Shown: positions 1 to 8,483 of the stretch, in pieces
Position numbering within the stretch: position 1 is the first letter of the stretch
Layout of the letters: each line of letters opens with the position of its first letter
Assembly (NCBI RefSeq): GCF_003932855.1
Contig: NZ_RQYZ01000005.1
Location: forward strand, 1-64,000
DNA: 64,000 nucleotides
DNA from: Tessaracoccus sp. OH4464_COT-324
GTDB lineage: Bacteria; Actinomycetota; Actinomycetes; Propionibacteriales; Propionibacteriaceae
Direction of reading: 5' to 3'
Made by a program: the position numbers and the translations under genes
Notes under the pieces: generated by a model
What the model saw: only the letters and a program-made list of their open reading frames with translations
What the model was told of the DNA's origin: nothing
Databases searched by the model: none

Positions 1-623
1 ACGATGGTGGGTATCTGTTTGAGGATCTGCCGGTGTTGGGTGCGGGTGAGTCGTACAAGGTTTGTGTGACTGATCCTGCGGGGCTGGTGCCAACGCTGGA
101 AGGAACCACCACCCGGGATAAGGACTCTTCTACGAACTGCGCTACCTCGATGGGGTTGACCAAGGACGGGGAGGCAGATCTGACTCTCGACTTTGGTTTC
201 GTGACGCCGAAGGTCAGCGTGGGCGACTACGTGTGGGAGGATGTCGACAACAACGGCATCCAGAACGATGGGGAGCCTGGTATTCCGGGTGTTCAACTGA
301 CCATCGTCGGCCCGGACGGAAAGCTGGTCAAGGACGTTGACGGCAACCCGGTTCCCCAGGTCAAGACCGATACCAAGGGCAAGTACCTGTTTGATGCCTT
401 GCCCGCTCTCAAGGATGGGGAATCCTACAAGGTTTGCGTGGCGCAGCCCGCAGGGATGCTCCCGACCAAGGCAAACGCCACCAGCCGAGACAAGGATTCG
501 TCAACGACCTGTGAAGTGACCCAGGGTCTCATGGAAAGCGGCGACTCCGATCTCACCCTGGACTTCGGTTTCTACAAGAAGCCGATGCCCAAGAAGCCGG
601 GTATGCCCAAGACTGGTGTCTAG
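1..623 (+). CDS. SdrD B-like repeat surface/secreted protein, C-terminal part
   Basis: The 5' end lies before the window; the frame is open from base 3. The visible ~206 residues hold one partial and one full SdrD B-like (Cna-B-type) beta-sandwich repeat. Both share the elements VGDYVWEDVDNNGIQ, SYKVCV, DKDSST.C and DLTLDFGF. Such repeats form stalks of secreted or wall-bound adhesins and hydrolases and often bind calcium. The protein ends ...KKPGMPKTGV-stop: a sortase-like PKTG motif, but with no following hydrophobic segment or basic tail. A strong terminator follows directly. Its position next to xylan genes hints at a role in polymer binding or degradation, but the catalytic part, if any, is outside the window. 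Confidence 0.85.
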   Translation, partial: DGGYLFEDLPVLGAGESYKVCVTDPAGLVPTLEGTTTRDKDSSTNCATSMGLTKDGEADLTLDFGFVTPKVSVGDYVWEDVDNNGIQNDGEPGIPGVQLTIVGPDGKLVKDVDGNPVPQVKTDTKGKYLFDALPALKDGESYKVCVAQPAGMLPTKANATSRDKDSSTTCEVTQGLMESGDSDLTLDFGFYKKPMPKKPGMPKTGV

Positions 624-637
624 CCGGTGACTGCTGG

Positions 638-668
638 CGGGGTGGGGCCAAGAGGCCCCGCCCCGTTT
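638..668 (+). terminator. Rho-independent terminator of the SdrD B-like gene
   Basis: A 12-bp GC stem (638-649 with 654-665, one G-U pair) closes a 4-nt AAGA loop and is followed by TTT and then GCGTTTC. It begins 15 nt after the stop codon at 621-623. Confidence 0.75.
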
Positions 669-811
669 GCGTTTCAAACAGGTCAGCGGCTTTGTGGCGC
701 TGTAGCGGGCTAACCCGGGGACCGGGTGAGAAACGAGGAGCCAAACACCGCGACGGAGGTGTTGCCCAACGCCAACCCAGTAGGCGTCAACGGCGTCCTG
801 GCCGAGTACGC

Positions 812-2035
812 CTAGCCGTCGCTTGGCTGATGCTCGGGAACCCAGTGAGCAGGATCGGCGATCAGGCGCTCCACCGCGACGAAAGCTGCCCCCATGGCCG
901 GTGCCGCGTGGTCAGGGAGCACGGAAAGGACCTGCGGGCTGGTGAATGGTCTGGTGAGTAGGCGCTGATCCAGCTCGGCAAGTATCGCGGGGGTGTAGGC
1001 GTCGGCGTGAGTGCTCAGATCGCCTCCCAAGATGATCGTCGACACGTCAAGAAGGTTGCAGGCATTCGCTACGGCCAAGCTTAAGGCTTGGCTGGCTGCT
1101 TCGAGCGCTGCCAGGGCGCGCTCGTCGCTGTCGATCAGTTTCGTTCGCAGCTCCTCCGCTGAACGGGCGCCAGCGGCTCTCAAGAGGGCGGTGGTGCCGG
1201 CGTATTGTTCCAGGCAGCCGGTTGCTCCGCAGCTGCACCTCGGTCCCTTGGGATTGATGCAGGTGTGCCCGATCTCTCCTGCCCAGCCGCGTCGACCCCG
1301 GGCGAGCCTGCCTTCGATAATCAGGGCAGAACCGATGCCGACCTCGCCAGATAGGTATAGGAAGGTGTCCAAGTCCGCGTTCCGTCCGGGGGCTTCTCGG
1401 GAAGCGAGGATGGCGGCGCAGTCTGCTTCGTTCATCACGGCGCTGGGTGCCTCTGCGATGGCCCTGAGCCCGTTGCCAGCCAGCTCTCGCAGCACGTCAA
1501 CGTCACCCCAGCGCAGATTTGGGGCTCTGAGCAGGTGATTGGTATCGGCGTCGACCAGACCCGGAACGGCCACCTGGACGCCGACTAGCCTGCCCCCGGC
1601 TGGTATCTCGGCGAGGCACTGCAAAGCGACGTCGCCCACTTGGGCCAGCACTGTTGCCGGGTTCGACCCCACGAAGTCGCCCGCGATGTCCCGCGCGGCG
1701 ACCAGATCTCCACGCAGGTCGATCAGGCGGGCCGCCAGATGGGAGACGTTGACCTCAAGCCCGAGGCCGAAGTAGGTCCTCGAAGCTGGCGAGAGCGGCA
1801 CCGCCGGTCGTCCGGCCTTGTTGGAGTAGATCGGGTCTGACTCGATCAGGATGCCCCCCGCCACGAGGTCGTCCACCAGGCGCGACGCCGTCGATCTGGT
1901 CATTCCTGTCGCCTTGGCGACGTCCACTCGTGCAACCGGGCGTTTGCTGGCGAAGACCAGCGAGGCCGCGAGCGCCAGATTCTGCGATCTCAGGCCGGCC
2001 TGCCTAGCGACAATGGGCTGCGGTGCTTGTTGCAT
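812..2035 (-). CDS. ROK-family transcriptional repressor (XylR-like)
   Basis: This 407-aa protein has an N-terminal winged HTH (about residues 20-75, with a VAKATGMTRSTASRLVDDL recognition region) followed by a ROK sugar-kinase-like domain. The ROK zinc motif CSCGATGCLE is intact (C267, C269, C274), and GEIGH lies just before it. ROK repressors of this layout bind a sugar ligand in the kinase-like fold and release the operator. The gene is divergent from xylA with a 66-bp gap, so it very probably controls xylose catabolism and possibly itself. Naming it XylR rests on this context; another sugar ligand is possible. Confidence 0.85.
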   Translation of the reverse strand: MQQAPQPIVARQAGLRSQNLALAASLVFASKRPVARVDVAKATGMTRSTASRLVDDLVAGGILIESDPIYSNKAGRPAVPLSPASRTYFGLGLEVNVSHLAARLIDLRGDLVAARDIAGDFVGSNPATVLAQVGDVALQCLAEIPAGGRLVGVQVAVPGLVDADTNHLLRAPNLRWGDVDVLRELAGNGLRAIAEAPSAVMNEADCAAILASREAPGRNADLDTFLYLSGEVGIGSALIIEGRLARGRRGWAGEIGHTCINPKGPRCSCGATGCLEQYAGTTALLRAAGARSAEELRTKLIDSDERALAALEAASQALSLAVANACNLLDVSTIILGGDLSTHADAYTPAILAELDQRLLTRPFTSPQVLSVLPDHAAPAMGAAFVAVERLIADPAHWVPEHQPSDG

Positions 2036-2038
2036 GGC

Positions 2039-2093
2039 TTGACTCTACTCCATCCACCCTATAAGTTGTATCACAAGACAAATCGATCTCGAT
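2039..2093 (+). promoter_or_regulatory. Divergent control region of the ROK gene and xylA
   Basis: For xylA, a -35-like TTGACT (2039-2044) and TATAAG (2060-2065) are 15 nt apart, slightly short. Downstream are TTGTATCACAA (2066-2076, 4-bp arms, 3-nt spacer) and ATCGATCTCGAT (2082-2093, 5-bp arms, 2-nt spacer). Either could be the ROK operator. The GAGGAG ribosome-binding site (2094-2099) sits just after the second palindrome. Confidence 0.45.
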
Positions 2094-2101
2094 GAGGAGC
2101 G

Positions 2102-3268
2102 ATGATGGACAACTACAAATTCTCGTTTGGTCTCTGGACGGTCGGCTGGCAGGGCGCGGACCCGTTCGGAACGAACACCCGGGACGCCTTCGAGCCCTGG
2201 GAGTACGCGGAGAAGCTGGCTGAGCTGGGCGCCTGGGGAATCACCTTCCACGACAACGACGTTTACCCCTTCGACGCAGATGAGGCTACCGCCAAGGCTC
2301 GCGTAACCCGGCTCAAGCAGGCAGCGGATCAAGCCGGGCTGGTGATCGAGATGGTAACGACGAACACCTTCACCCACCCCATGTTCAAAGACGGCGGGCT
2401 GACCTCGAACGACCGTTCCGTGCGGCGCTTTGGGCTGAAGAAGATTCTGAACGCGGTCGACATCGCAGCAGAAGTGGGAGCCACAACCTTCGTGATGTGG
2501 GGTGGGCGCGAGGGCGCCGAGTACGACACGTCGAAGGACTACTACGCCGCCCATGCGCGTTACGCCGAGGGTCTCGACACGGTGGCCGGATACATCAAGG
2601 AGCAGGGCTATCACCTGCGCATCGGCCTGGAGCCCAAACCCAACGAGCCGCGCGGCGATATCCTGCTGCCGACCATCGGTCACGCGCTGGGCCTGATCGC
2701 GACGCTCGACAACGGGGACATCGTGGGGCTCAATCCGGAGGTGGGTCACGAGCAGATGGCAAACCTCAACTACACCCAGGGCTTGGCCCTGGCGCTCTAC
2801 TGCGGGAAGCTCTTCCACATCGATCTCAATGGGCAGCGCGGACTCAAATACGACCAGGACCTCGCCTTTGGACATGGTGACCTCATGAGCGCCTTCTTCA
2901 CCGTCGATCTCCTGGTGAATGGTTTCCCCGCCAGCCCAGAAGCTCCCAGGTACACCGGCCCAATCCACTTCGACTACAAACCGAGCCGTACCGAGGGAGT
3001 CCAAGGGATCTGGGATTCAGCGAGGGCCAACATCGAAGCCTTCACGCTGCTTGCCGAGCGGGCCAAAGCTTTCCGCCAAGACCCTGCAGCTATCGATCTG
3101 ATGAGGGAAGCGTCGATCTTCGAACTTGCCGAACCCACGCTGGCGCCAGGAGAGACCGTGGCGGCGCTGCGCACGGCTGAGATGCCGGATCCTCAGGCCA
3201 AGCGAGACCGAGAGTACCGTTTCGTCGAGCTTCAGCAAGTCGCGCTCCGCCATCTGTTGCGTGGGTGA
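2102..3268 (+). CDS. xylA: Xylose isomerase
   Basis: 388 aa, the usual length of the actinobacterial class I enzyme. It converts D-xylose to D-xylulose in the cytoplasm with two divalent metals. Family residues are visible: LWTVGW near the N-terminus, His50 and Asp53 in [12 protein letters not shown], the metal site in [12 protein letters not shown], the NPEVGHEQM loop, FHIDLNGQ and [10 protein letters not shown]. The start is ATGATG; the second ATG (2105) is better spaced from GAGGAG. It is followed after 6 nt by xylB, so the two form an operon. Confidence 0.97.
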   Translation: MMDNYKFSFGLWTVGWQGADPFGTNTRDAFEPWEYAEKLAELGAWGITFHDNDVYPFDADEATAKARVTRLKQAADQAGLVIEMVTTNTFTHPMFKDGGLTSNDRSVRRFGLKKILNAVDIAAEVGATTFVMWGGREGAEYDTSKDYYAAHARYAEGLDTVAGYIKEQGYHLRIGLEPKPNEPRGDILLPTIGHALGLIATLDNGDIVGLNPEVGHEQMANLNYTQGLALALYCGKLFHIDLNGQRGLKYDQDLAFGHGDLMSAFFTVDLLVNGFPASPEAPRYTGPIHFDYKPSRTEGVQGIWDSARANIEAFTLLAERAKAFRQDPAAIDLMREASIFELAEPTLAPGETVAALRTAEMPDPQAKRDREYRFVELQQVALRHLLRG

Positions 3269-3274
3269 GCCGGT

Positions 3275-4669
3275 ATGACACTTGTAGCGGGCGTGGACAG
3301 TTCCACGCAGTCGTGCAAGGTGCTTGTGGTCGACGCGGACTCCGGCGAGATCGTGCGCCAGGGGTCCGCCCCGCACCCCTCCGGCACTGAAGTCCATCCG
3401 AAGCACTGGTGGGACGCTTTCCAGGCCGCCTCCCGGGCCGCCGGGGGGCTGGCCGACGTGGCCGCGCTCAGCGTGGGCGGGCAGCAGCACGGCATGGTCG
3501 TACTGGATGAGGCAGGGGAGGTGATCCGGCCAGCACTCCTGTGGAACGACACTCGCTCTGCGGATGCTGCGCAGCGGCTGCGGGAGGAGTTCGACGATTG
3601 GGCCGGAGTGACTGGAAGCTTGCCAGTGGCTTCCTTCACCAACACTAAACTTCGCTGGCTGGCAGAGAACGAACCAGACAACGCCACTCGCGTGGCTGCG
3701 GTGGCGCTGCCTCACGATTGGTTGACCTGGCGAATCCGGGGGAGTGGAGGGCTCGAAGACTTGGTGACGGACCGTTCGGACGCCTCCGGGACCGGGTACT
3801 ACGACTCCTTCAAGGACGAATACCGACGCGACCTCCTTGATCTGGCGTTGCAGCGCGACGCCAGCGGTGTGCTGTTGCCCAGGGTGCTGGGCCCAACCGA
3901 TTCTGTTACCGGAGACGAGTTCCTGTTCGGCCCCGGAGCAGGCGACAACGCGGCGGCTGCTTTGGGGCTGGGCTTAGGCCCGGGGCAGACCAGCGTTTCG
4001 TTGGGCACATCGGGGGTGGTGGCTGCGGTGTCGGCCGTTCCTGTCGCCGACCCGTCTGGCGCAGTCAGCGTGTTCGCCGACGCCTGTGGTGGGTGGCTGC
4101 CGCTCACATGCACGCTGAACGCGGCGCGAATCCTGGACGCTGCTTGCCGAATGCTTGCCGTGGACCACGACGAGCTTTCGGCGCTTGCGCTGAACGCTGA
4201 GCCCGGGGCCGGTGGCCTCACCCTGGTGCCCTGGTTTGAGGGGGAGCGGACCCCGAACCTGCCCGACGCTACCGCTGCGGTTCTTGGCGCGACGCTGACC
4301 AACTTCACGCGGGAGAACTTCGCCCGGGCCGCTGTCGAGGGTTTGCTCGCCTTGATGTCGAACGGACTGGCGGCCATTTCCGGGCTGGGGGTCGATGTGG
4401 CGAAGGTGAGCCTCATCGGCGGCGCGGCGAAGTCGCGCGCCGTCCGGGAGTTGGCTCCCGCACTTCTTGGACGGCCTGTGCAGGTGCCGGCGCCGGCCGA
4501 ATACGTCGCGCTTGGGGCGGCTCGTCAGGCTGCCTCCTGCCTGTCCGGCGGTCTCGTCACCTGGGAGCCGAGCGGCATCAACGACTTTGTGGCCGAGCCG
4601 GCCCCCGGACTGGCGCGACGCTACCGTGAGCTGAGCGCGAAACTGGCTGACGCGATGGGGTGGGCCTGA
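3275..4669 (+). CDS. xylB: Xylulokinase (FGGY family)
   Basis: 464 aa. It phosphorylates D-xylulose to xylulose 5-phosphate, which enters the pentose phosphate pathway. Seen are the N-terminal phosphate-binding GVDSSTQS, the substrate region GGQQHGM and LLWNDTRS, the catalytic Asp (D224) in GAGDNAAAALG, and the second-domain ATP motif VSLIGGAAKS. It begins 6 nt after xylA. Its last 92 bp overlap, antisense, the end of the CE4-like gene, so the two transcripts converge with no room for a conventional terminator. Confidence 0.95.
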   Translation: MTLVAGVDSSTQSCKVLVVDADSGEIVRQGSAPHPSGTEVHPKHWWDAFQAASRAAGGLADVAALSVGGQQHGMVVLDEAGEVIRPALLWNDTRSADAAQRLREEFDDWAGVTGSLPVASFTNTKLRWLAENEPDNATRVAAVALPHDWLTWRIRGSGGLEDLVTDRSDASGTGYYDSFKDEYRRDLLDLALQRDASGVLLPRVLGPTDSVTGDEFLFGPGAGDNAAAALGLGLGPGQTSVSLGTSGVVAAVSAVPVADPSGAVSVFADACGGWLPLTCTLNAARILDAACRMLAVDHDELSALALNAEPGAGGLTLVPWFEGERTPNLPDATAAVLGATLTNFTRENFARAAVEGLLALMSNGLAAISGLGVDVAKVSLIGGAAKSRAVRELAPALLGRPVQVPAPAEYVALGAARQAASCLSGGLVTWEPSGINDFVAEPAPGLARRYRELSAKLADAMGWA

Positions 4670-5270
4670 CGAAAGTCCAGCCATCGTCGAGGTTGCCGAG
4701 CACCCGCTCGAATGCCTCGACGGTGGCTGTCCTGTCGCCCCCGCCGTCGTGGGCCAGCACGACCGCTCCGGGCGTCAGCGCTGCCCTGAGGTTTGCGGTC
4801 AGCCGGCAGGCGTCTTGCCACTCGTCACGCCAGTCGTAGATGACGCGGCCCAACCCGAGCGGAGCCATGCCCAGCGATGCCGCCACCTCGGCCACTCTGC
4901 CACCCGTCCCCCAGGATCCGTTGGGGGCCCGAAACATTGTCACATCGAGGTCAGCGCCGAGCGCTTCGCGGATCAGGGAGTTGGTCAGGAGGAGCCGGTG
5001 AGCTATCTCGTGGGCCGGAAGCCGGGCCAGATCCGCGAAATCGTTCGAGTGGTTGACGATGAGGTGCCCCTCATCCGAGATCCGGCGCAACACCCGAGCA
5101 CCGCCCGGACATCGGATGCTGCTGCCCACGACGCAAAAAGTGGCGGTGACCCGGCACGTGGCCAACAGATCGAGCAGGCGGTTGGTGCAACCCGGGTTGG
5201 GGCCATCGTCGAAAGTCAGCGCCACCGGCTTGCCGTTGCCGATGGCGCAAGGGGGAAAGTCGCCGGTCAC
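4578..5270 (-). CDS. CE4-type polysaccharide/xylo-oligosaccharide deacetylase-like protein
   Basis: 230 aa with a NodB/CE4 fold: motif 1 TFDDGP (D21, D22), motif 3 RAPNGSWG, motif 4 YDWRDEW and motif 5 VLAHDGGG. Motif 2, normally H-S/T-x-x-H, reads HSNDF (H74, F78), so one of the two metal-binding histidines is replaced by Phe. No signal peptide is present; with the GH3 gene 56 nt upstream this suggests cytoplasmic deacetylation of imported acetylated xylo-oligosaccharides. The start is GTG, 8 nt after GAAAGG. The Ser/Arg/Pro-rich tail lies in the overlap with xylB. Activity is uncertain because of the altered metal site. Confidence 0.75.
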   Translation of the reverse strand: MTGDFPPCAIGNGKPVALTFDDGPNPGCTNRLLDLLATCRVTATFCVVGSSIRCPGGARVLRRISDEGHLIVNHSNDFADLARLPAHEIAHRLLLTNSLIREALGADLDVTMFRAPNGSWGTGGRVAEVAASLGMAPLGLGRVIYDWRDEWQDACRLTANLRAALTPGAVVLAHDGGGDRTATVEAFERVLGNLDDGWTFVRPTPSRQPVSRSAHGSVAPVRGPARPQSR

Positions 5271-5326
5271 GAGGGAACCTTTCGGAACAGGCGGTCGGGG
5301 GCCCGTCGCCGAACCCCCGACCGAAG

Positions 5327-7627
5327 CTAGCGGACGCTGGTCGGGGTGGTGAGTCTGCGGCCTTCCTCGACAATGCGACGCTCACCGGTGACGGTGATGC
5401 TGACCGGCGGGGTTCTGTGTTCCGACGAAGTTCCGACGCTAAGCAGGAATTCTCCCGGCTCGACGATGCGCCTGAGGTCCTGGCCGGTGAAGGACAGTCG
5501 GTCGGCGTGCACATGGAAAATGACTTCCCTGCGCTGACCCGCAGGAACGTCCACTTTTCTGAATCCGATGAGTTGCTTCAGCGGGCGAACCACCTCGGCC
5601 CAGGGGTCGCTCAAGTAGAGCTGCAGAACTTCCGAGCCGTCGCGTTCACCGGTGTTTGCCACGGTTACGCTCACGTTGAACTCGCCGTCAGGCGAGATCT
5701 CCTGGCGCGAGACTCGGGGGATGCCCAGCTCGAACGAGGTGTAGGACAAGCCGTGGCCGAAGGGGTACAGCGGCCTGGGGTCCAGGTTGCTGATTCCTTC
5801 GGAGACCCAGCCAAGCATGGGTTGCAGGTAGGTTCCGGGCTGGCCTCCCGGGTGATTCGGTACCGCTATAGGCAGCTTGCCTGAAGGATTCACGACCCCC
5901 AGCAACACGTCGACAATTGCCTGGGCGCCCTCTGCACCGGGCATGAAGGCCTGGATGATGGCCGCGGTACGCTCGGCGAATCGCCCGAGTGCGTAGGTTC
6001 GTCCGGTGATTAGGATGAGCACGGTTGGGGTTCCGGTAGCCAATACGGCTTCCAGCAGTTCGCCCTGCCGCCCCGGCAGGCTGAGATCAACCACGTCGCA
6101 GCCTTCCCCGGAGGTGCCCACGCCGAACAGCCCGGCGATGTCGCCCAGCGTCACGACAGCCACCTCGGCATCCGCGGCAGCTGCGGCAGCCTGCTCGATG
6201 TCTGCGTCGTTGCCCGAGGTGAACCCGGTACCCTGCACGGCCACGATGGGCTGTTCGAGGGTTGCGCGCAGCGCCTCGTCGAGAGCGGTGATCGGGATGC
6301 CAGTCTGTTTCCCGCTGTACTTGCTCAGCACGTGGTTCGGGAATGCGTAGCAGCCCATGAACGAGCGCACATCAGCCCAGGACGGCCCGATCAGGGCTAC
6401 TCGATCTGTGGGTTTCAGCGGGAGCACGCCGTCGTTCTTCAATAGAATGATCGACTCATCGGCGACTCGTCTGGCGATGGCGCGGTTGTCTGCCGAGTCC
6501 AGATCGACGGTGGCCGTAGGCTCAGGCTTCCCAGCGGGCAGATCCAGCAGACCAAGGCGTGCCTTCTGCAGGAGAACCCGCCTAGCCGCCGTCCTCACCG
6601 TCTCCGGGCTGAGCAGCCCGCGCTCGACAGCCTCCGGGATTGCCGAAAAGGAGCCGGTGTTGGGCAATTCGACGTCGAGTCCCGCGTTCAACGCGAGAGC
6701 AGCGGCAGAGGCATCGTCGGGAGCTACGCGGTGTGCTTTGTGTAGGAAACGCACTGACCAGTAGTCGCTCAGCACCGTGCCCTCGAACCCCCATCGGTCG
6801 CGCAGCACCCCGGTGAGTAGCCAATGGGAGGCGGCAGAGGGTTCCCCGTCGATGTCGGAATAGGAGTTCATCACGGAGGCGACCCCGCCCTCCCGCACCG
6901 CCATCTCGAACGGAGGCAGCATGATGTCCTCCAACTCGCGGCGCCCCATCGAAACGGGGGCGTGGTTCCGACCCGCGCGGGAGGCTGGATAGGCGACGAA
7001 GTGCTTCGCGCAGGCGAGCACCCCGGCCGATTGCAGGCCGGTGATGTATGCGCTGCCGAGGGTCCCGACCAGGTAGGGGTCCTCGCCGCAGGTCTCTTCG
7101 ACGCGGCCCCAGCGGTAGTCCCGGACCACGTCGAGCAGGGGAGAGAGGCCCTGGTGGACGCCGAGACGAAACATGTCCGACCCGATTGCGTTGGCCATTT
7201 CCTGGATCAGCTCGGGTCGCCAGGTGGCTCCCCAGGCGATTGCCGCCGGGTAGACGGTGGCGCCCAGAGCGGTGAGTCCGGTCAAGCATTCCTCGTGCGC
7301 TATGGCGGGTATGCCGAATGCGGAGGAACTGCGTACCTGATTTTGCCATTGGCGGAGCCGTTGCCTGCCTTCAGGAATCGATACGGGGCCGGTGCCGAAG
7401 ACGCGAGTCAGGTGGCCGAGACCCAGACGGCAGGACTCTTCCCAGGAGCCGGCTCCCTGAGAGAGTTCCTGCTCCATGGGGGCCACGTCGTGAGCATCTG
7501 AGTCCGCTTCGGGATCGGGCTCGTGCAATGCAGGATGCCAGTAGGAGCCGAGCTGGAAAGCCATGTCCTCGAATGACATCCGGTCGAGGAGCGCGTCGAC
7601 CAGCATTGTCTGTTCGGATGTGTTCAT
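5327..7627 (-). CDS. GH3 beta-xylosidase / beta-glycosidase
   Basis: 766 aa, without signal peptide, so cytoplasmic. Domains in order: GH3 (beta/alpha) barrel with the nucleophile Asp288 in GTVLSDYWS and substrate motif KHFVAYPASRAGRNH; GH3 C-terminal alpha/beta sandwich (around 390-600); fibronectin III-like domain (around 660-740). The fit is best to bacterial GH3 beta-xylosidases that cut xylose from the non-reducing end of xylo-oligosaccharides. It follows the permease genes by 22 nt, in an operon that imports and splits such sugars. Beta-glucosidase or arabinosidase activity cannot be excluded from sequence. Confidence 0.9.
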   Translation of the reverse strand: MNTSEQTMLVDALLDRMSFEDMAFQLGSYWHPALHEPDPEADSDAHDVAPMEQELSQGAGSWEESCRLGLGHLTRVFGTGPVSIPEGRQRLRQWQNQVRSSSAFGIPAIAHEECLTGLTALGATVYPAAIAWGATWRPELIQEMANAIGSDMFRLGVHQGLSPLLDVVRDYRWGRVEETCGEDPYLVGTLGSAYITGLQSAGVLACAKHFVAYPASRAGRNHAPVSMGRRELEDIMLPPFEMAVREGGVASVMNSYSDIDGEPSAASHWLLTGVLRDRWGFEGTVLSDYWSVRFLHKAHRVAPDDASAAALALNAGLDVELPNTGSFSAIPEAVERGLLSPETVRTAARRVLLQKARLGLLDLPAGKPEPTATVDLDSADNRAIARRVADESIILLKNDGVLPLKPTDRVALIGPSWADVRSFMGCYAFPNHVLSKYSGKQTGIPITALDEALRATLEQPIVAVQGTGFTSGNDADIEQAAAAAADAEVAVVTLGDIAGLFGVGTSGEGCDVVDLSLPGRQGELLEAVLATGTPTVLILITGRTYALGRFAERTAAIIQAFMPGAEGAQAIVDVLLGVVNPSGKLPIAVPNHPGGQPGTYLQPMLGWVSEGISNLDPRPLYPFGHGLSYTSFELGIPRVSRQEISPDGEFNVSVTVANTGERDGSEVLQLYLSDPWAEVVRPLKQLIGFRKVDVPAGQRREVIFHVHADRLSFTGQDLRRIVEPGEFLLSVGTSSEHRTPPVSITVTGERRIVEEGRRLTTPTSVR

Positions 7628-7649
7628 TGTGGTGTCTTTCTGGCGCCGG

Positions 7650-8483
7650 TCATCCCTTGACCGCGCCTTGTAGGCCGCTGACGATGCGCTTCTGCATGGC
7701 CAGGAAAAAGATAAGGGCCGGAATCATCGCCAAGGTGGTGAAGGCGAACACCCCGGCCGTGTCCGCCGAGTGCTCCGACGAGTAGTCGGCCACGCCAAGA
7801 GGCAGGGTCTTCATGTCTCCCTGAAGGAGAAGCAGCGGAAGCAGGTAGGCGTTCCAGGAAGCGACGAAAGCCAGCACGCCCACCGTGATCAGTCCTGGTC
7901 CCGACAGCGGCACTATCACTTTGGTAAAAACCTTGATCCGGTTGGCGCCATCAATGAAAGCCGCCTCCTCCATCTCTTTCGGGATGGCTTGGAGGAAGGG
8001 TCGGAGGATCACGATGGTCATGGGCAGCGCAAATGCAGCCTGCGGTAGCGCTATGCCGAACCATGTGTTGCTGAGGTTCAGGTCGCGGCTGATGATGATG
8101 AACAGCGGGATCGAGGCCACCGTCGCAGGGAAGAGTAGGCCGGCGACGAACACCATGTAGATGGGCTCGCGGAGCCGGAACTCGTAGCGTGACAGAGGGT
8201 AAGCGGCCATCAGGCCAAAGAGCACCACGAGGACAGTGGTCATTGCCCCGATCATCACGGAGTTCAGGCCGTAGCGCCAGAACATCGGGTTGCTCAGGGC
8301 ATTGATGTAGTTGTCGGCTACCCAGGGGGAGGGCAGGCCAGCAGGGTCGGCAGCCAGCTGGGCATTCGTGCGGAAGCCGCCGAAGACTGCGTAGAGTACC
8401 GGCCCGAGGGTGAGCGCGACCACGACTAGGGCCAACGCGTAGACCAACACGCGCCAGGCGCTGCGCGCGGGGTTGCCGTTCAT
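7650..8483 (-). CDS. Sugar ABC transporter permease, MalG type
   Basis: 277 aa with six predicted membrane helices (first at about residues 12-32) and the cytoplasmic EAA loop EEAAFIDGANRIKVFTKVIV that docks to the ATPase. It is the second permease of a CUT1 oligosaccharide importer. Its ATG overlaps the end of the first permease gene by 4 nt. No ATPase gene is in the locus; CUT1 importers of actinobacteria often share one ATPase (MsiK type) encoded elsewhere. Confidence 0.93.
   Translation of the reverse strand: MNGNPARSAWRVLVYALALVVVALTLGPVLYAVFGGFRTNAQLAADPAGLPSPWVADNYINALSNPMFWRYGLNSVMIGAMTTVLVVLFGLMAAYPLSRYEFRLREPIYMVFVAGLLFPATVASIPLFIIISRDLNLSNTWFGIALPQAAFALPMTIVILRPFLQAIPKEMEEAAFIDGANRIKVFTKVIVPLSGPGLITVGVLAFVASWNAYLLPLLLLQGDMKTLPLGVADYSSEHSADTAGVFAFTTLAMIPALIFFLAMQKRIVSGLQGAVKG

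Noticed and set aside
2045-3004. 319-codon frame antisense to xylA
   Set aside because: xylA is certain by its metal-site residues; the antisense frame has no family features and its promoter region would be inside xylA.
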